Shown here: one piece after another, positions 7,079-15,158 of the stretch | Layout of the letters: every line of letters begins with the position of its first letter | Numbering within the stretch: the stretch's first letter is position 1 | Position numbers and translations under genes: made by a program | Notes under the pieces: generated by a model | The model's database searches: none | The model's input: the letters and a program-made list of their open reading frames with translations, nothing else | Told to the model about the DNA's origin: nothing | Assembly: GCF_003331055.1 (NCBI RefSeq) | Contig: NZ_PUQD01000014.1 | Coordinates: 27,597-91,596 of the forward strand | Source: Pseudomonas sp. AFG_SD02_1510_Pfu_092 | Lineage (GTDB): Bacteria > Pseudomonadota > Gammaproteobacteria > Pseudomonadales > Pseudomonadaceae | Direction: 5' to 3' | DNA: 64,000 nt

Positions 7079-9034
7079 ATGCCAGAACACCGCATTCACC
7101 GTGCTGTGAAGCCACAGCGCTGCCTGCTCGCCTGCGCCATCGGCCTGCTCACGCTGCCCGCCGCCCAGGCCTTCGAAGTCGATACCGGCAATGAAGACTG
7201 GGCCGTGCGCTTCGACAACACCATCAAGTACAACTACGGCGTGCGCACCGAAAGCGCCGACAAGCGCATGCTGGGCACGCCCAATAGCAACGACGGCGAC
7301 TACAACTTCCGCAAGGCCGGCACCAACATCACCAACCGGGTCGACCTGCTGACCGAGCTGGATGTGGTCTACCAGGGCAACAGCGGTTTCCGTGTCAGCA
7401 CTGCCAGCTGGTACGACAAGGCTTACGACAACGCCGGTTCCAACAGCAACCCGTTCGTCAACGGCAACGGTGAGCAGTCCGGCATCAACCCCAGCCTCAA
7501 TGGCCTGCCGGGTACCGGCGTGCCGCTGGGGAGCCCGCACCTGAGCAACTACGCCCAGCGTTATTACAGCGGCCCGTCCGGTGAAGTGCTGGACGCCTTC
7601 GTGTTCTTCAGCCGTGAAGTTGGCGAGGCCTCGCAGGTCAGTGCCAAGCTCGGCCAGCACAACCTGTTCTGGGGTGAGACGCTGCTCAACCCGGTGCACT
7701 CGCTGAGCTACGGCCAGTCGGGCCTTGACCTGGCCAAGCTGGCGGCCTCGCCAGGCACCGAGGCCAAGGAACTGTTCGTGCCGCGCAACCAGCTGTCGAC
7801 CGCGTTGCTGGTCAATTCCGAACTGACCGTGGGCGCCCAGTACTTCTTCGACTGGGATGCCGCCCGCCTGCCGGAAGCCGGCACCTACTATGGCGGCTCG
7901 GATGTGGTGGGCGAGGGCGCGCAGAGCTTTTTGCTCGGTCACACCGGCACCCCGGGGCTGATCCCGGTGCGCGGCGCGCTGACCAGCATCCGCCGTGGCC
8001 ACGACCTGACGCCGGGCAAGCGCGGTGACTGGGGCATCATGGCCAAGTGGTCGCCCGAGTGGCTGGGCGGCACCCTCGGCTTCTATTACCGCAAGACCTC
8101 CGAGATTCTCCCGCAGGCCTGGCTCGACGCGCGCGGCATGACCGTGGCCAACGGCCCGTTCGGCAACCCGCCGGGCAGCCGCCAGGGCGCGGTCGGCAAC
8201 CTGTACAACTCGCTGCAGAGCACCACCTACCAGTTTGCCTACGCCGACAATATCGACATTTATGGCCTGAGCCTGTCCAAGGATGTCGGTGGCATCAGCG
8301 TCGGTAGCGACCTGAACATCCGCCACAACATGCCCCTGGCGAGCATCCCGGCCATCGTCAGCGCCCCCGGCCAGGGCGGCCTGGGCGGCGGCTTCGGCCT
8401 GCTGCCGGCCCGCCTGCCCAGTAGCGGGGTGATCTACGACGTGCCCAAGGATGGCGACAGCCTGAGCGCCACCGGTGACACCCTGCACTGGACCTTGAAC
8501 GGCCTGATGACCCTCGGCGACACGCCGCTGTTCGATTCGGCGACCCTGCTCGGCGAGCTGTTCTACAGCAACCTGCTCAAGCTCGATAGCCACAACGCGG
8601 CCTTGTACAAGGGCAACAGCAGCTACCGCGGCATCGACAAGGCCACCCGCGACAACTGGGGCATCGCCGTCAACTTCACCCCCACCTGGTACCAGCTGCT
8701 GCCGGGCATGGACCTGAGCATGCCGCTGTCGGTCAACGTCGGCCTCGACGGCGTCTCGCCGGTGCAGGGCGGTGGCGCCGAACACACCGGCAACTACGCG
8801 GTGGGCCTGAGCGCGGCGATCTACAACCAGTACTTCGTCGACCTCAAGTACGTCGACAGTTTCGGTGAGACCAAGGCCTGCAAGGACGGCCAGACCGACG
8901 GCAGCACCCCCAACGCCCTGGACGGCGAACAGGATTACACCTGCTACGGCGGCGGCTACGCCTCCTTCTCCGGCGGTGGTGCCACCACCGAAGACCGTGG
9001 CGCCCTGTACCTGACCGTCAAGACGACCTTCTGA
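7079..9034 (+). CDS. DUF1302 outer-membrane protein
   Basis: A 651-residue exported protein of the DUF1302 family. It has an N-terminal signal peptide (hydrophobic core LLACAIGLLTLPAAQA, cleavage near residue 32), followed by FEVDTGNEDWAVRFDNTIKYNYGVR. It ends in a beta-rich region whose last residues, YLTVKTTF, have a C-terminal Phe as in outer-membrane barrels. In pseudomonads and related bacteria DUF1302 proteins are nearly always paired with a DUF1329 protein and an MMPL/RND transporter, as here. The set is thought to move or assemble a hydrophobic compound at the envelope, but no function is firmly established. The ATG at 7079 has a GGAG site. Confidence 0.87.
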   Translation: MPEHRIHRAVKPQRCLLACAIGLLTLPAAQAFEVDTGNEDWAVRFDNTIKYNYGVRTESADKRMLGTPNSNDGDYNFRKAGTNITNRVDLLTELDVVYQGNSGFRVSTASWYDKAYDNAGSNSNPFVNGNGEQSGINPSLNGLPGTGVPLGSPHLSNYAQRYYSGPSGEVLDAFVFFSREVGEASQVSAKLGQHNLFWGETLLNPVHSLSYGQSGLDLAKLAASPGTEAKELFVPRNQLSTALLVNSELTVGAQYFFDWDAARLPEAGTYYGGSDVVGEGAQSFLLGHTGTPGLIPVRGALTSIRRGHDLTPGKRGDWGIMAKWSPEWLGGTLGFYYRKTSEILPQAWLDARGMTVANGPFGNPPGSRQGAVGNLYNSLQSTTYQFAYADNIDIYGLSLSKDVGGISVGSDLNIRHNMPLASIPAIVSAPGQGGLGGGFGLLPARLPSSGVIYDVPKDGDSLSATGDTLHWTLNGLMTLGDTPLFDSATLLGELFYSNLLKLDSHNAALYKGNSSYRGIDKATRDNWGIAVNFTPTWYQLLPGMDLSMPLSVNVGLDGVSPVQGGGAEHTGNYAVGLSAAIYNQYFVDLKYVDSFGETKACKDGQTDGSTPNALDGEQDYTCYGGGYASFSGGGATTEDRGALYLTVKTTF

Positions 9035-9072
9035 GTCATGTTTCCTACCGCCTACACAGGAAGACAACCATC

Positions 9073-10431
9073 ATGAATTTCGTACCTGCACTGCTGGCTT
9101 CGTGCCTGTCGCTGGCCGCGCTGAACGCCGCCCAGGCCGCCGTCTCCTCTGACCAGGCCGCGCGCCTGGGCACCAGCCTGACCGCCATCGGCGCGGAAAA
9201 GGCTGGCAATGCCGATGGCTCGATCCCGGCCTACCAGGGCGGCCTGCTGACGCCGCCAGCCAGCTACCAGAGCGGCGCCAGCATGCGCCCCGACCCGTTC
9301 GCCAGTGACAAACCGCTGCTGGTCATCGATGGCAAGAACGCCGGGCAGTACCAGGGCCAGCTGACCGCCACCACCCTGGAACTGCTCAAGCGCTACCCCA
9401 GCTACCGCGTCGATGTGTACCCGACCCACCGCAGTGTGGCCTTGCCACAAGCGGTGCTCGACAACACCCGCAAGAACGCCACCGGCGCCAACAGCAAGGA
9501 GGGCGGTACTGCGCTAGACAACGTGCTGCCGGGCATCCCGTTCCCCATTCCGCAGAACGGTGCCGAGGCCATGTGGAACTTCCTGCTGCGCTATCAGGGC
9601 GTAAGCATGACCGCCAAGTACGACTCGTGGAACGTCGACGCCGCCGGCAAGCCATCGCTGTCGACCACCGGCCAGGCCAACATCAGCTACCCGATCTACG
9701 AGGACATGGCCAGGCCGATCGGCGCCAAGGACACCTACTACCAGATGAAGCTGGTGTACACCGGGCCTGCCCGCCGTGCCGGCGAAGCGATGATGTTGCG
9801 CGATGCCGCCAACCCGCTGGTGCAGCCGCGCAGCGCCTGGCAGTACCTGCCCGGCCAGCGCCGGGTCAAGCTGGCACCCAACCTGGCCTACGACACGCCC
9901 AACCCCGGCACCTCGGGCTCGGGCACCTACGACGACGTGTTCGTCTTCAACGGGGCGCTGGACCGCTACGACTGGACGCTGGTCGGCAAGCAGGAAATGT
10001 ACGTGCCGTACAACACCTACCAGCTGACCTACAACACCGACGTCAAGCAACTGATCACCGCCAACCACCTGGCGCCGCAGTTCGTGCGCTGGGAGAAGCA
10101 CCGGGTGTGGGTGGTGGAGGGCAAGCTCAAGGACGGCGCACGCCACATCTACCACAAGCGCCGCTTCTACCTCGATGAAGACAGCTGGATCGCCCTGGCC
10201 TCGGACCAGTACGACGCGCGTGGCCAGTTGTACCGTGGCTCGTTCGCCTTCCTCACCCAGAGCTACGACAAGCAGACCCCGGACGCCACGCCGTTCATGA
10301 TCTACGACCTGATTGGCGGCACTTACAACCTCAATGGCGTGGTCGGTGCCTACGGCGGCATCCGCTACATCGACCCGCTGTCGAAAACCCAATGGTCGCC
10401 CGAGTCGCTGGCCGGCAACGGCATTCGCTGA
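9073..10431 (+). CDS. DUF1329 periplasmic, LolB-like protein
   Basis: A 452-residue exported protein of the DUF1329 family. It opens with a signal peptide (MNFVPALLASCLSLAALNAAQA) and then shows the family pattern LGTSLTAIGAEKAGNADGSIPAYQGGL. The C-terminal half, with RRFYLDEDSWIALASDQYDARGQLYRGSF and YDLIGGTYNLNG, is also typical of the family. DUF1329 proteins have a LolA/LolB-like fold and are predicted to bind lipid-like ligands in the periplasm. It follows the DUF1302 gene by 38 bp and precedes the YCF48-like gene by 21 bp, so the four-gene set reads as one operon. Confidence 0.87.
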   Translation: MNFVPALLASCLSLAALNAAQAAVSSDQAARLGTSLTAIGAEKAGNADGSIPAYQGGLLTPPASYQSGASMRPDPFASDKPLLVIDGKNAGQYQGQLTATTLELLKRYPSYRVDVYPTHRSVALPQAVLDNTRKNATGANSKEGGTALDNVLPGIPFPIPQNGAEAMWNFLLRYQGVSMTAKYDSWNVDAAGKPSLSTTGQANISYPIYEDMARPIGAKDTYYQMKLVYTGPARRAGEAMMLRDAANPLVQPRSAWQYLPGQRRVKLAPNLAYDTPNPGTSGSGTYDDVFVFNGALDRYDWTLVGKQEMYVPYNTYQLTYNTDVKQLITANHLAPQFVRWEKHRVWVVEGKLKDGARHIYHKRRFYLDEDSWIALASDQYDARGQLYRGSFAFLTQSYDKQTPDATPFMIYDLIGGTYNLNGVVGAYGGIRYIDPLSKTQWSPESLAGNGIR

Positions 10432-10452
10432 ACGCACCGAGCAGAGGTGGCA

Positions 10453-11447
10453 ATGTCTGTCTTGAAACGATGCAGCGTGGTGCTGGTGGCCCTGGCCGCG
10501 CTGCAGGGCGCGGCCCAGGCGGCGCCTTTCACCGATGTGCTGGACCTGCCGGCCATGCCCAGCGCCCTGGCCGCCAGCAGCGCGCTGCGCGATGTACCGT
10601 GGCCGGGCAGCGCCTGGTCGCGGTGGGCCCGCGCGGGCACATCGTGTACTCCGATGACCACGGCGCGCACTGGCAGCAGGCCCAGGTGCCGGTCAGCGCC
10701 GACCTGAATGCGGTGAGTTTCGCCACCGCCGAACTGGGCTGGGCAGTCGGCCACGACGGCGTGGTGCTGCATAGCCGCGACGGCGGCGAACACTGGCACA
10801 CGCAGCTCGATGGCCGGGCGTTGGCCGCACAACTGCCAGGCACCGGTAACGACAATGCCTTGCTCGATGTGTGGTTCAGCGATGCCCGCACCGGCTATGC
10901 GGTGGGCGTGTTCAACCTGCTGTTGCGCACCGTCGATGGTGGCGAGCACTGGCAGCCCTGGCTCGAGCACAGCGACAACCCGCAAGGCTTGCACCTGACC
11001 AGCCTGGCGGCGGTGGCTGACACGCTGTACATCACCGGCGAGCAAGGCCTGCTGCTGAGGCTGGACGGCGAGCGTTTCAACCGTGTCGAGACACCTTACA
11101 CCGGCACCCTGTTCGGCGCGGTCGGCAAGCCCGGCGTGCTGCTGGTGTACGGCCTGCGCGGGCATGCCTACCGCAGCACCGATGGTGGCCGGCAATGGCA
11201 GCCGGTCGCCACCGGCGTGAACACCAGCCTCAGCGCTGCGGGCGTCGACCGAGACGGCCAGCTGTGGCTGGCCAGCCAGGCCGGCGACCTGCTGCTCAGC
11301 CGGGACGACGGCGCCAGCTTCGCCGCAGTGGCGCAAGGCGCCCGCGGCCCGGTGACCGCACTGGCCACCGATACCGGCAACGGCCTGGTGCTGGTGGGCG
11401 AGCGGGGCGTGCGCAACCTGGCCGGCAACCCCACGCTGCACCCATAA
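10453..11447 (+). pseudogene. YCF48/BNR-repeat exported protein, frameshifted
   Basis: The 5' part, from ATG 10453 (AGAGG six bases upstream), encodes a signal peptide and the mature start APFTDVLDLPAMPSALAASS. The rest of the protein, VAGQRLVAVGPRGHIVYSDD onward, with repeated W/S-x-D-x-G-x-x-W BNR/YCF48 blades, lies in the next frame. The switch falls between 10590 and 10599, where GATGTACC has eight bases and nine would restore one frame. The downstream frame is intact to the stop at 11447. Members of this family accompany MMPL transporters and are thought to be periplasmic beta-propellers. The break is either a recent one-base deletion or a sequencing error; no slippery sequence for programmed shifting is seen. 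Neighbouring genes of the operon look intact. Confidence 0.8.
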
Positions 11448-11462
11448 CAAGAGAAGACCCTG

Positions 11463-13943
11463 ATGGCCGCTACCCGCCAAGACACCCTGCCGGTAATCCG
11501 CAACCTCGACGCTTTCGACCCACGCTCGGGCAACGCCCTGGAGCGGCTGGTGTTCAACCACCGCCTGGCGTTTCTGCTGTGCATGCTGCTGGCGACCGTG
11601 GTGCTGGGCTACATGGCCCTGACCCGCCTGGAGTTGCGCCCCAGCTTCGACAAGATGCTGCCGCAGAGCCACCCGTACATCCACAACTACCTGGAAAACC
11701 GCGCGTCACTGCGTGGCCTGGGCAACGCGGTGCGGGTGGTGGTGGAGAACACCCAGGGCGACATCTTCGACCCCGACTACCTGCAGACGCTGCGCCAGAT
11801 CAACGACGAGCTGTTCCTCAGCCAGGGCGTGGACCGCGCCTGGGTGAAGTCGCTGTGGAGCCCGGCAGTGCGCTGGACCGAGGTGACCGAGGAGGGCTTC
11901 CAGGGCGGCCCGGTGATGCCCGACGGCTACCAGGGCGCTGCGGGCGACATCGAGCAACTGCGGCAGAACATCGAGCGCGCCAACATCGTCGGCAGCCTGG
12001 TGGCGCGCGACTTCCGCTCGAGCATGCTGATCGTGCCGCTGCTCGACCAGGACTCGGCCACCGGCAAGGGCCTGGACTACCACGCCTTCTCGCAGAAGCT
12101 CGAACAGCTGCGCAGCCAGTACCAGGCCAGCGGCCAGTACCGCGTGCATGTGATCGGCTTCGCCAAGCTGATGGGCGACCTGATCGACGGCCTGATCCAG
12201 GTAATGGCGTTCTTCGCCCTGGCGGTGCTGACCAGCCTGCTGATCATCTACTGCTATACCCGCTGTTTGCGCAGTACCTTGCTGGTGGTGCTGTGTTCGC
12301 TGGCGGCGGTGGTGTGGCAGCTGGGCATCGTCGCCTGGCTGGGCTACGCCATCGACCCGTATTCGATCCTGGTGCCGTTTTTGATCTTCGCCATCGGCGT
12401 ATCGCATGCGGCGCAGAAGATGAACGGCATTCTCCAGGACATCGGCCGTGGCACCCACCGCCAGGTGGCGGCACGCTATACCTTCCGCCGCCTGTTCGTC
12501 GCCGGGGTGACCGCCTTGCTGGCCGATGCGGTGGGCTTTGCCGTGCTGATGTTGATCGACATCCCGGTGATCCAGGACCTCGCCATCACCGCCAGCATTG
12601 GCGTGGCAGTGCTGATCTTCACCTCGCTGCTGCTGATGCCGGTGGCGCTGTCTTATGTCGGCGTCGGCCGCAAGGCTGCCGAGCGCGCCCTGGCTCTCGA
12701 TGCGCGCCGGGCCGGCGTTACACCTGTGGGCGCGGGCGCGCCCGCGAAGGGCTGCAAAGCCGCCTCAATCGACCCATGGGCCTTGCTCGACCGCTTCACC
12801 GAACGCCAATGGGCCAGCGCCGCACTGCTGCTGGCCCTGGCCCTGGCCGGCCTGGGCATCTGGGGCAGCCTGCAGCTGAAAATCGGTGACCTCGACAGCG
12901 GCGCCCCCGAGTTGCGCGCGGATTCCCGCTACAACTTCGACAACGCCTACATCACCGCGCACTACGCGCTGTCCAGCGATACCTTCGCGGTGATGGTCAA
13001 GACCGCCCCGGAAGGTTGCCTGCAGTACCAGACACTGGTGCTCGCCGACCGCCTGGCCTGGCAACTGCAGCAATTGCCGGGCGTGCAGACCACCGTGTCG
13101 CTGGCCAACGCGGTGCGCCAGATCACCGCCGGCACCTACGAAGGCAACCCGCGCCTGAACAGCCTGCAGCGTAATCAGGACGTGCTTAACTACGCCGCCC
13201 AGCAGGCCTCGGTCAACGCCCCCGAGCTGTTCAACAACGACTGCTCGCTGATGCCGGTGATCGCCTACCTAAAGGACCACCGCGCCGACACCCTGGCCCA
13301 GGTCAGCGCCGTGGCCGAGCGCTTCGCCCAGGCCAACAGCAACGCCGACCACCAGTTCCTGCTGGCTGCCGGCAGCGCCGGTATCGAAGCCGCGACCAAC
13401 GTGGTGGTGCGTGAGGCCAACCACCGCATGCTGTTGCTGGTGTACCTGGCGGTCACGCTGTTCTGCCTGATCACCTTCCGTAGCTGGCGCGCCACACTGG
13501 TGGCGATTCTGCCGCTGATGCTGACCTCGGTGCTGTGCGAGGCGCTGATGGTGGCCATGGGCATTGGCGTCAAGGTCGCCACCTTGCCGGTGATCGCCCT
13601 GGGCGTGGGCATTGGCGTGGATTACGCGCTGTACCTGCTGAGCGTGCAGTTGCAGCACCAGCGCGCCGGGCTGAGCCTGGCCCAGGCCTACCACCAGGCG
13701 GTGGCCTTCACCGGCCGGGTGGTGGGGCTGGTCGGCATCACCCTGGCCGCCGGCGTGGTCGGCTGGGCCTGGTCACCGATCAAGTTCCAGGCCGACATGG
13801 GCCTGCTGCTGACCTTCATGTTCCTGTGGAACATGCTCGGCGCGCTGGTGCTGATCCCTGCGCTGTCGCACTTCCTGCTGCGTGGCCAGGCCGCCCCGGC
13901 GTCTGCCGAGGCCCAGGCCGCGCCGTTGCCACGGTCGCGGTGA
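11463..13943 (+). CDS. MMPL/RND-superfamily transporter
   Basis: An 826-residue RND-type exporter (COG1033/MMPL class) with two repeats, each made of one transmembrane helix, a large periplasmic domain and a five-helix bundle. The first bundle contains LVPFLIFAIGVSHAAQKMNGIL and the second VIALGVGIGVDYALYLLSVQLQ, the expected places for proton-relay residues. The linker between the halves, about residues 415-440 (AGVTPVGAGAPAKGCKAAS), is encoded by a REP element inserted in frame. The gene lies 15 bp after the YCF48-like gene and ends the operon just before a REP array. The substrate is unknown; hydrophobic molecules such as lipids or hopanoid-like compounds are usual guesses. Confidence 0.88.
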   Translation: MAATRQDTLPVIRNLDAFDPRSGNALERLVFNHRLAFLLCMLLATVVLGYMALTRLELRPSFDKMLPQSHPYIHNYLENRASLRGLGNAVRVVVENTQGDIFDPDYLQTLRQINDELFLSQGVDRAWVKSLWSPAVRWTEVTEEGFQGGPVMPDGYQGAAGDIEQLRQNIERANIVGSLVARDFRSSMLIVPLLDQDSATGKGLDYHAFSQKLEQLRSQYQASGQYRVHVIGFAKLMGDLIDGLIQVMAFFALAVLTSLLIIYCYTRCLRSTLLVVLCSLAAVVWQLGIVAWLGYAIDPYSILVPFLIFAIGVSHAAQKMNGILQDIGRGTHRQVAARYTFRRLFVAGVTALLADAVGFAVLMLIDIPVIQDLAITASIGVAVLIFTSLLLMPVALSYVGVGRKAAERALALDARRAGVTPVGAGAPAKGCKAASIDPWALLDRFTERQWASAALLLALALAGLGIWGSLQLKIGDLDSGAPELRADSRYNFDNAYITAHYALSSDTFAVMVKTAPEGCLQYQTLVLADRLAWQLQQLPGVQTTVSLANAVRQITAGTYEGNPRLNSLQRNQDVLNYAAQQASVNAPELFNNDCSLMPVIAYLKDHRADTLAQVSAVAERFAQANSNADHQFLLAAGSAGIEAATNVVVREANHRMLLLVYLAVTLFCLITFRSWRATLVAILPLMLTSVLCEALMVAMGIGVKVATLPVIALGVGIGVDYALYLLSVQLQHQRAGLSLAQAYHQAVAFTGRVVGLVGITLAAGVVGWAWSPIKFQADMGLLLTFMFLWNMLGALVLIPALSHFLLRGQAAPASAEAQAAPLPRSR
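12721..12750 (+). repeat. REP element inside the MMPL coding region
   Basis: The stretch CCTGTGGGCGCGGGCGCGCC followed by CGCGAAG matches the window's REP consensus with one base changed (C for A in GGGAGC). It lies wholly inside the transporter frame and is read as PVGAGAPAK, the same peptide these repeats give in intergenic regions. It falls at the join between the two halves of the protein, where an insertion is likely to be tolerated. Confidence 0.75.
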
Positions 13944-13978
13944 TCGGTATTCCGGCCCCGCAGTGGGGTGAGCAACCG

Positions 13979-14424
13979 CCCTGTGGGAGCGGGTTCACCC
14001 GCGAAGCAGGCGACGCGGTGCATGGCACCGGCTACGCCGGTGTTCGCGGCCACGGCCGCTCCCACAAGCACAGCGTGAGCCCGGCCCTGCGCCGTCCCTG
14101 TGGGAGCGGGCAAGCCCGCGAAGCAGGCGACGCGGTGGATGGCACCGGCTGCGCCGGTGTTCGCGGCTAAAGCCGCTCCCACAGGTGCAGCGTGAGCCCA
14201 AGGCCTGCGCGGTATCTGTGGGAGCGGGCAAGCCCGCGAAGCAGGCGACGCGGTGCATGGCACCGGCTGCGCCGGTGTTCGCGGCTAAAGCCGCTCCCAC
14301 AGGTGCAGCGTGAGTCCAAGGCCTGCGCGGTACCTGTGGGAGCGGGTTCACCCGCGAAGCAGGCGCCGCGGTAGATGGCACCGGCTGTGCCGGTGTTCGC
14401 GGGTAAACCCGCTCCCACAAAGTC
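13979..14424. repeat. Array of four tandem REP pairs
   Basis: Four near-identical units of about 118 bp follow each other. Each has a forward REP (TGTGGGAGCGGG...CCCGCGAAGCAGG), a short GGCACCGGCTGCGCCGGTG stem, an inverted REP (TTCGCGG...CCGCTCCCACA) and a spacer beginning GTGCAGCGTGAGCCC. The inner arms alternate between GTTCACCC, GCAAGCCC and CTAAAGCCG forms. This is a BIME-like array typical of the P. putida group, placed after the MMPL operon. It gives spurious repetitive reading frames on both strands, none coding. Confidence 0.85.
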
Positions 14425-14499
14425 CGCTGTCAGACGCAACGGCAGCAATCGAATTTCAGAATCACACTAGAGCAAAGCGCCCAGGCCGCAAGCGGCCCT

Positions 14500-14679
14500 T
14501 CAAATGCTCAGGCGTTTTTCCATCGGCTGGTAGATCAGCCCGGCAAACTCGCCCACGTCCCCTGCCAGGGCAAAACCGTACCGTTCATAGGCTGCCACGG
14601 AAGACAACGACACTCTGACCGTTACCACCTCGGCCCTGCCTGCTCCCAGTCGGGGTTTTCCATAGGCCTTACCGGGCAG
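14500..14679 (-). pseudogene. C-terminal remnant of a GNAT acetyltransferase
   Basis: Read on the minus strand, this stretch gives about 59 residues ending in VAAYERYGFALAGDVGEFAG, LIYQPMEKRLSI and a stop at 14500. The AAYERYGF block followed by a closing YxPMxKxL matches the last strands of GNAT N-acetyltransferases. There is no start codon and no acetyl-CoA-binding part. The stretch begins straight after the stop of the MerR gene, in the same frame. It looks like what is left of a larger gene after a deletion that brought in the MerR/SDR pair or the REP array. Confidence 0.6.
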
Positions 14680-15084
14680 TCACGACCCCGTGGCCGGCGA
14701 ATGATCCGGCCATGGGAGTACAGTCAGGCCGTTGGCCAGGGCACTGGCTTCAAGTTTTACCCGCTCGGCGTCGAGAAAAACATAGGCCGCTTGCAGCGTG
14801 GTGATCTTCGCCTGGATTTCGGCCATCTTGCTCGCGACCAATGCCGCGCCTTGCGCGCAATCGATGGTATTGCCGCGCCAGGCGGCAAGAATCTCGCCGA
14901 TCTCGGCCAGCGAAAAACCACCGCTCTGGGCACTTTGAATGAACGCCAGATCAGCAACGGTCTGTTCGCTGTAGTTGCGATAGTTGTTGGCCTGTCGATG
15001 GGCCACGATCAGCCCAAGTTGCTCGTAATAACGCAACGTATGACGGCTGACGCCACTGCGGCGCTCCAACGCTCCGATGTTCAC
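14680..15084 (-). CDS. MerR-family transcriptional regulator
   Basis: A 134-residue MerR regulator, taken from the GTG at 15084. It starts MNIGALERRSGVSRHTLRYY, the winged helix with the RYYEQLGL motif. The recognition region RNYSEQTVADLAFI follows, and then a coiled coil (KMAEIQAKITTLQAAYVFLDAERVKLEA). An ATG further upstream at 15156 keeps the frame open, but it would place the coding region over the MerR operator at 15098-15129 and add residues unlike the family, so GTG is preferred. No metal-binding Cys pair is seen near the C terminus (one Cys in TIDCAQG), so an organic or redox signal is more likely than a metal. The divergent SDR gene is the expected target. Confidence 0.82.
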   Translation of the reverse strand: MNIGALERRSGVSRHTLRYYEQLGLIVAHRQANNYRNYSEQTVADLAFIQSAQSGGFSLAEIGEILAAWRGNTIDCAQGAALVASKMAEIQAKITTLQAAYVFLDAERVKLEASALANGLTVLPWPDHSPATGS

Positions 15085-15097
15085 CGCAATAAAGCCC

Positions 15098-15129
15098 TTG
15101 ACTGTAGAGTAGGCTCTACACCTTAGCCT
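15098..15129 (+). promoter_or_regulatory. MerR-type promoter and operator for the SDR gene
   Basis: The -35 box TTGACT (15098-15103) and the -10-like TAGCCT (15124-15129) are 20 bp apart, instead of the usual 17. The overlong spacer contains the perfect dyad TGTAGAG-TAGG-CTCTACA (15103-15120). This is the known layout of promoters that MerR proteins switch on by untwisting the DNA. The predicted transcript starts about 25 bp before the SDR ATG at 15159. Confidence 0.82.
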
Positions 15130-15158
15130 GCGCAGAACCTCCAGACAAGGACTCAAAC

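Noticed and set aside
10392..11447. A single frame for the YCF48-like protein starting inside the DUF1329 gene
   Set aside because: It would lack a signal peptide, overlap the previous gene by 40 bases and begin with a non-family stretch; the signal peptide is clearly in the other frame from 10453.
13979..14424. CRISPR-like array
   Set aside because: The repeats are palindromic REP pairs with near-identical spacers, and no cas genes are present.
15085..15156. Longer MerR start at ATG 15156
   Set aside because: The added 24 residues do not resemble the family and would cover the MerR operator and the promoter of the opposite gene.
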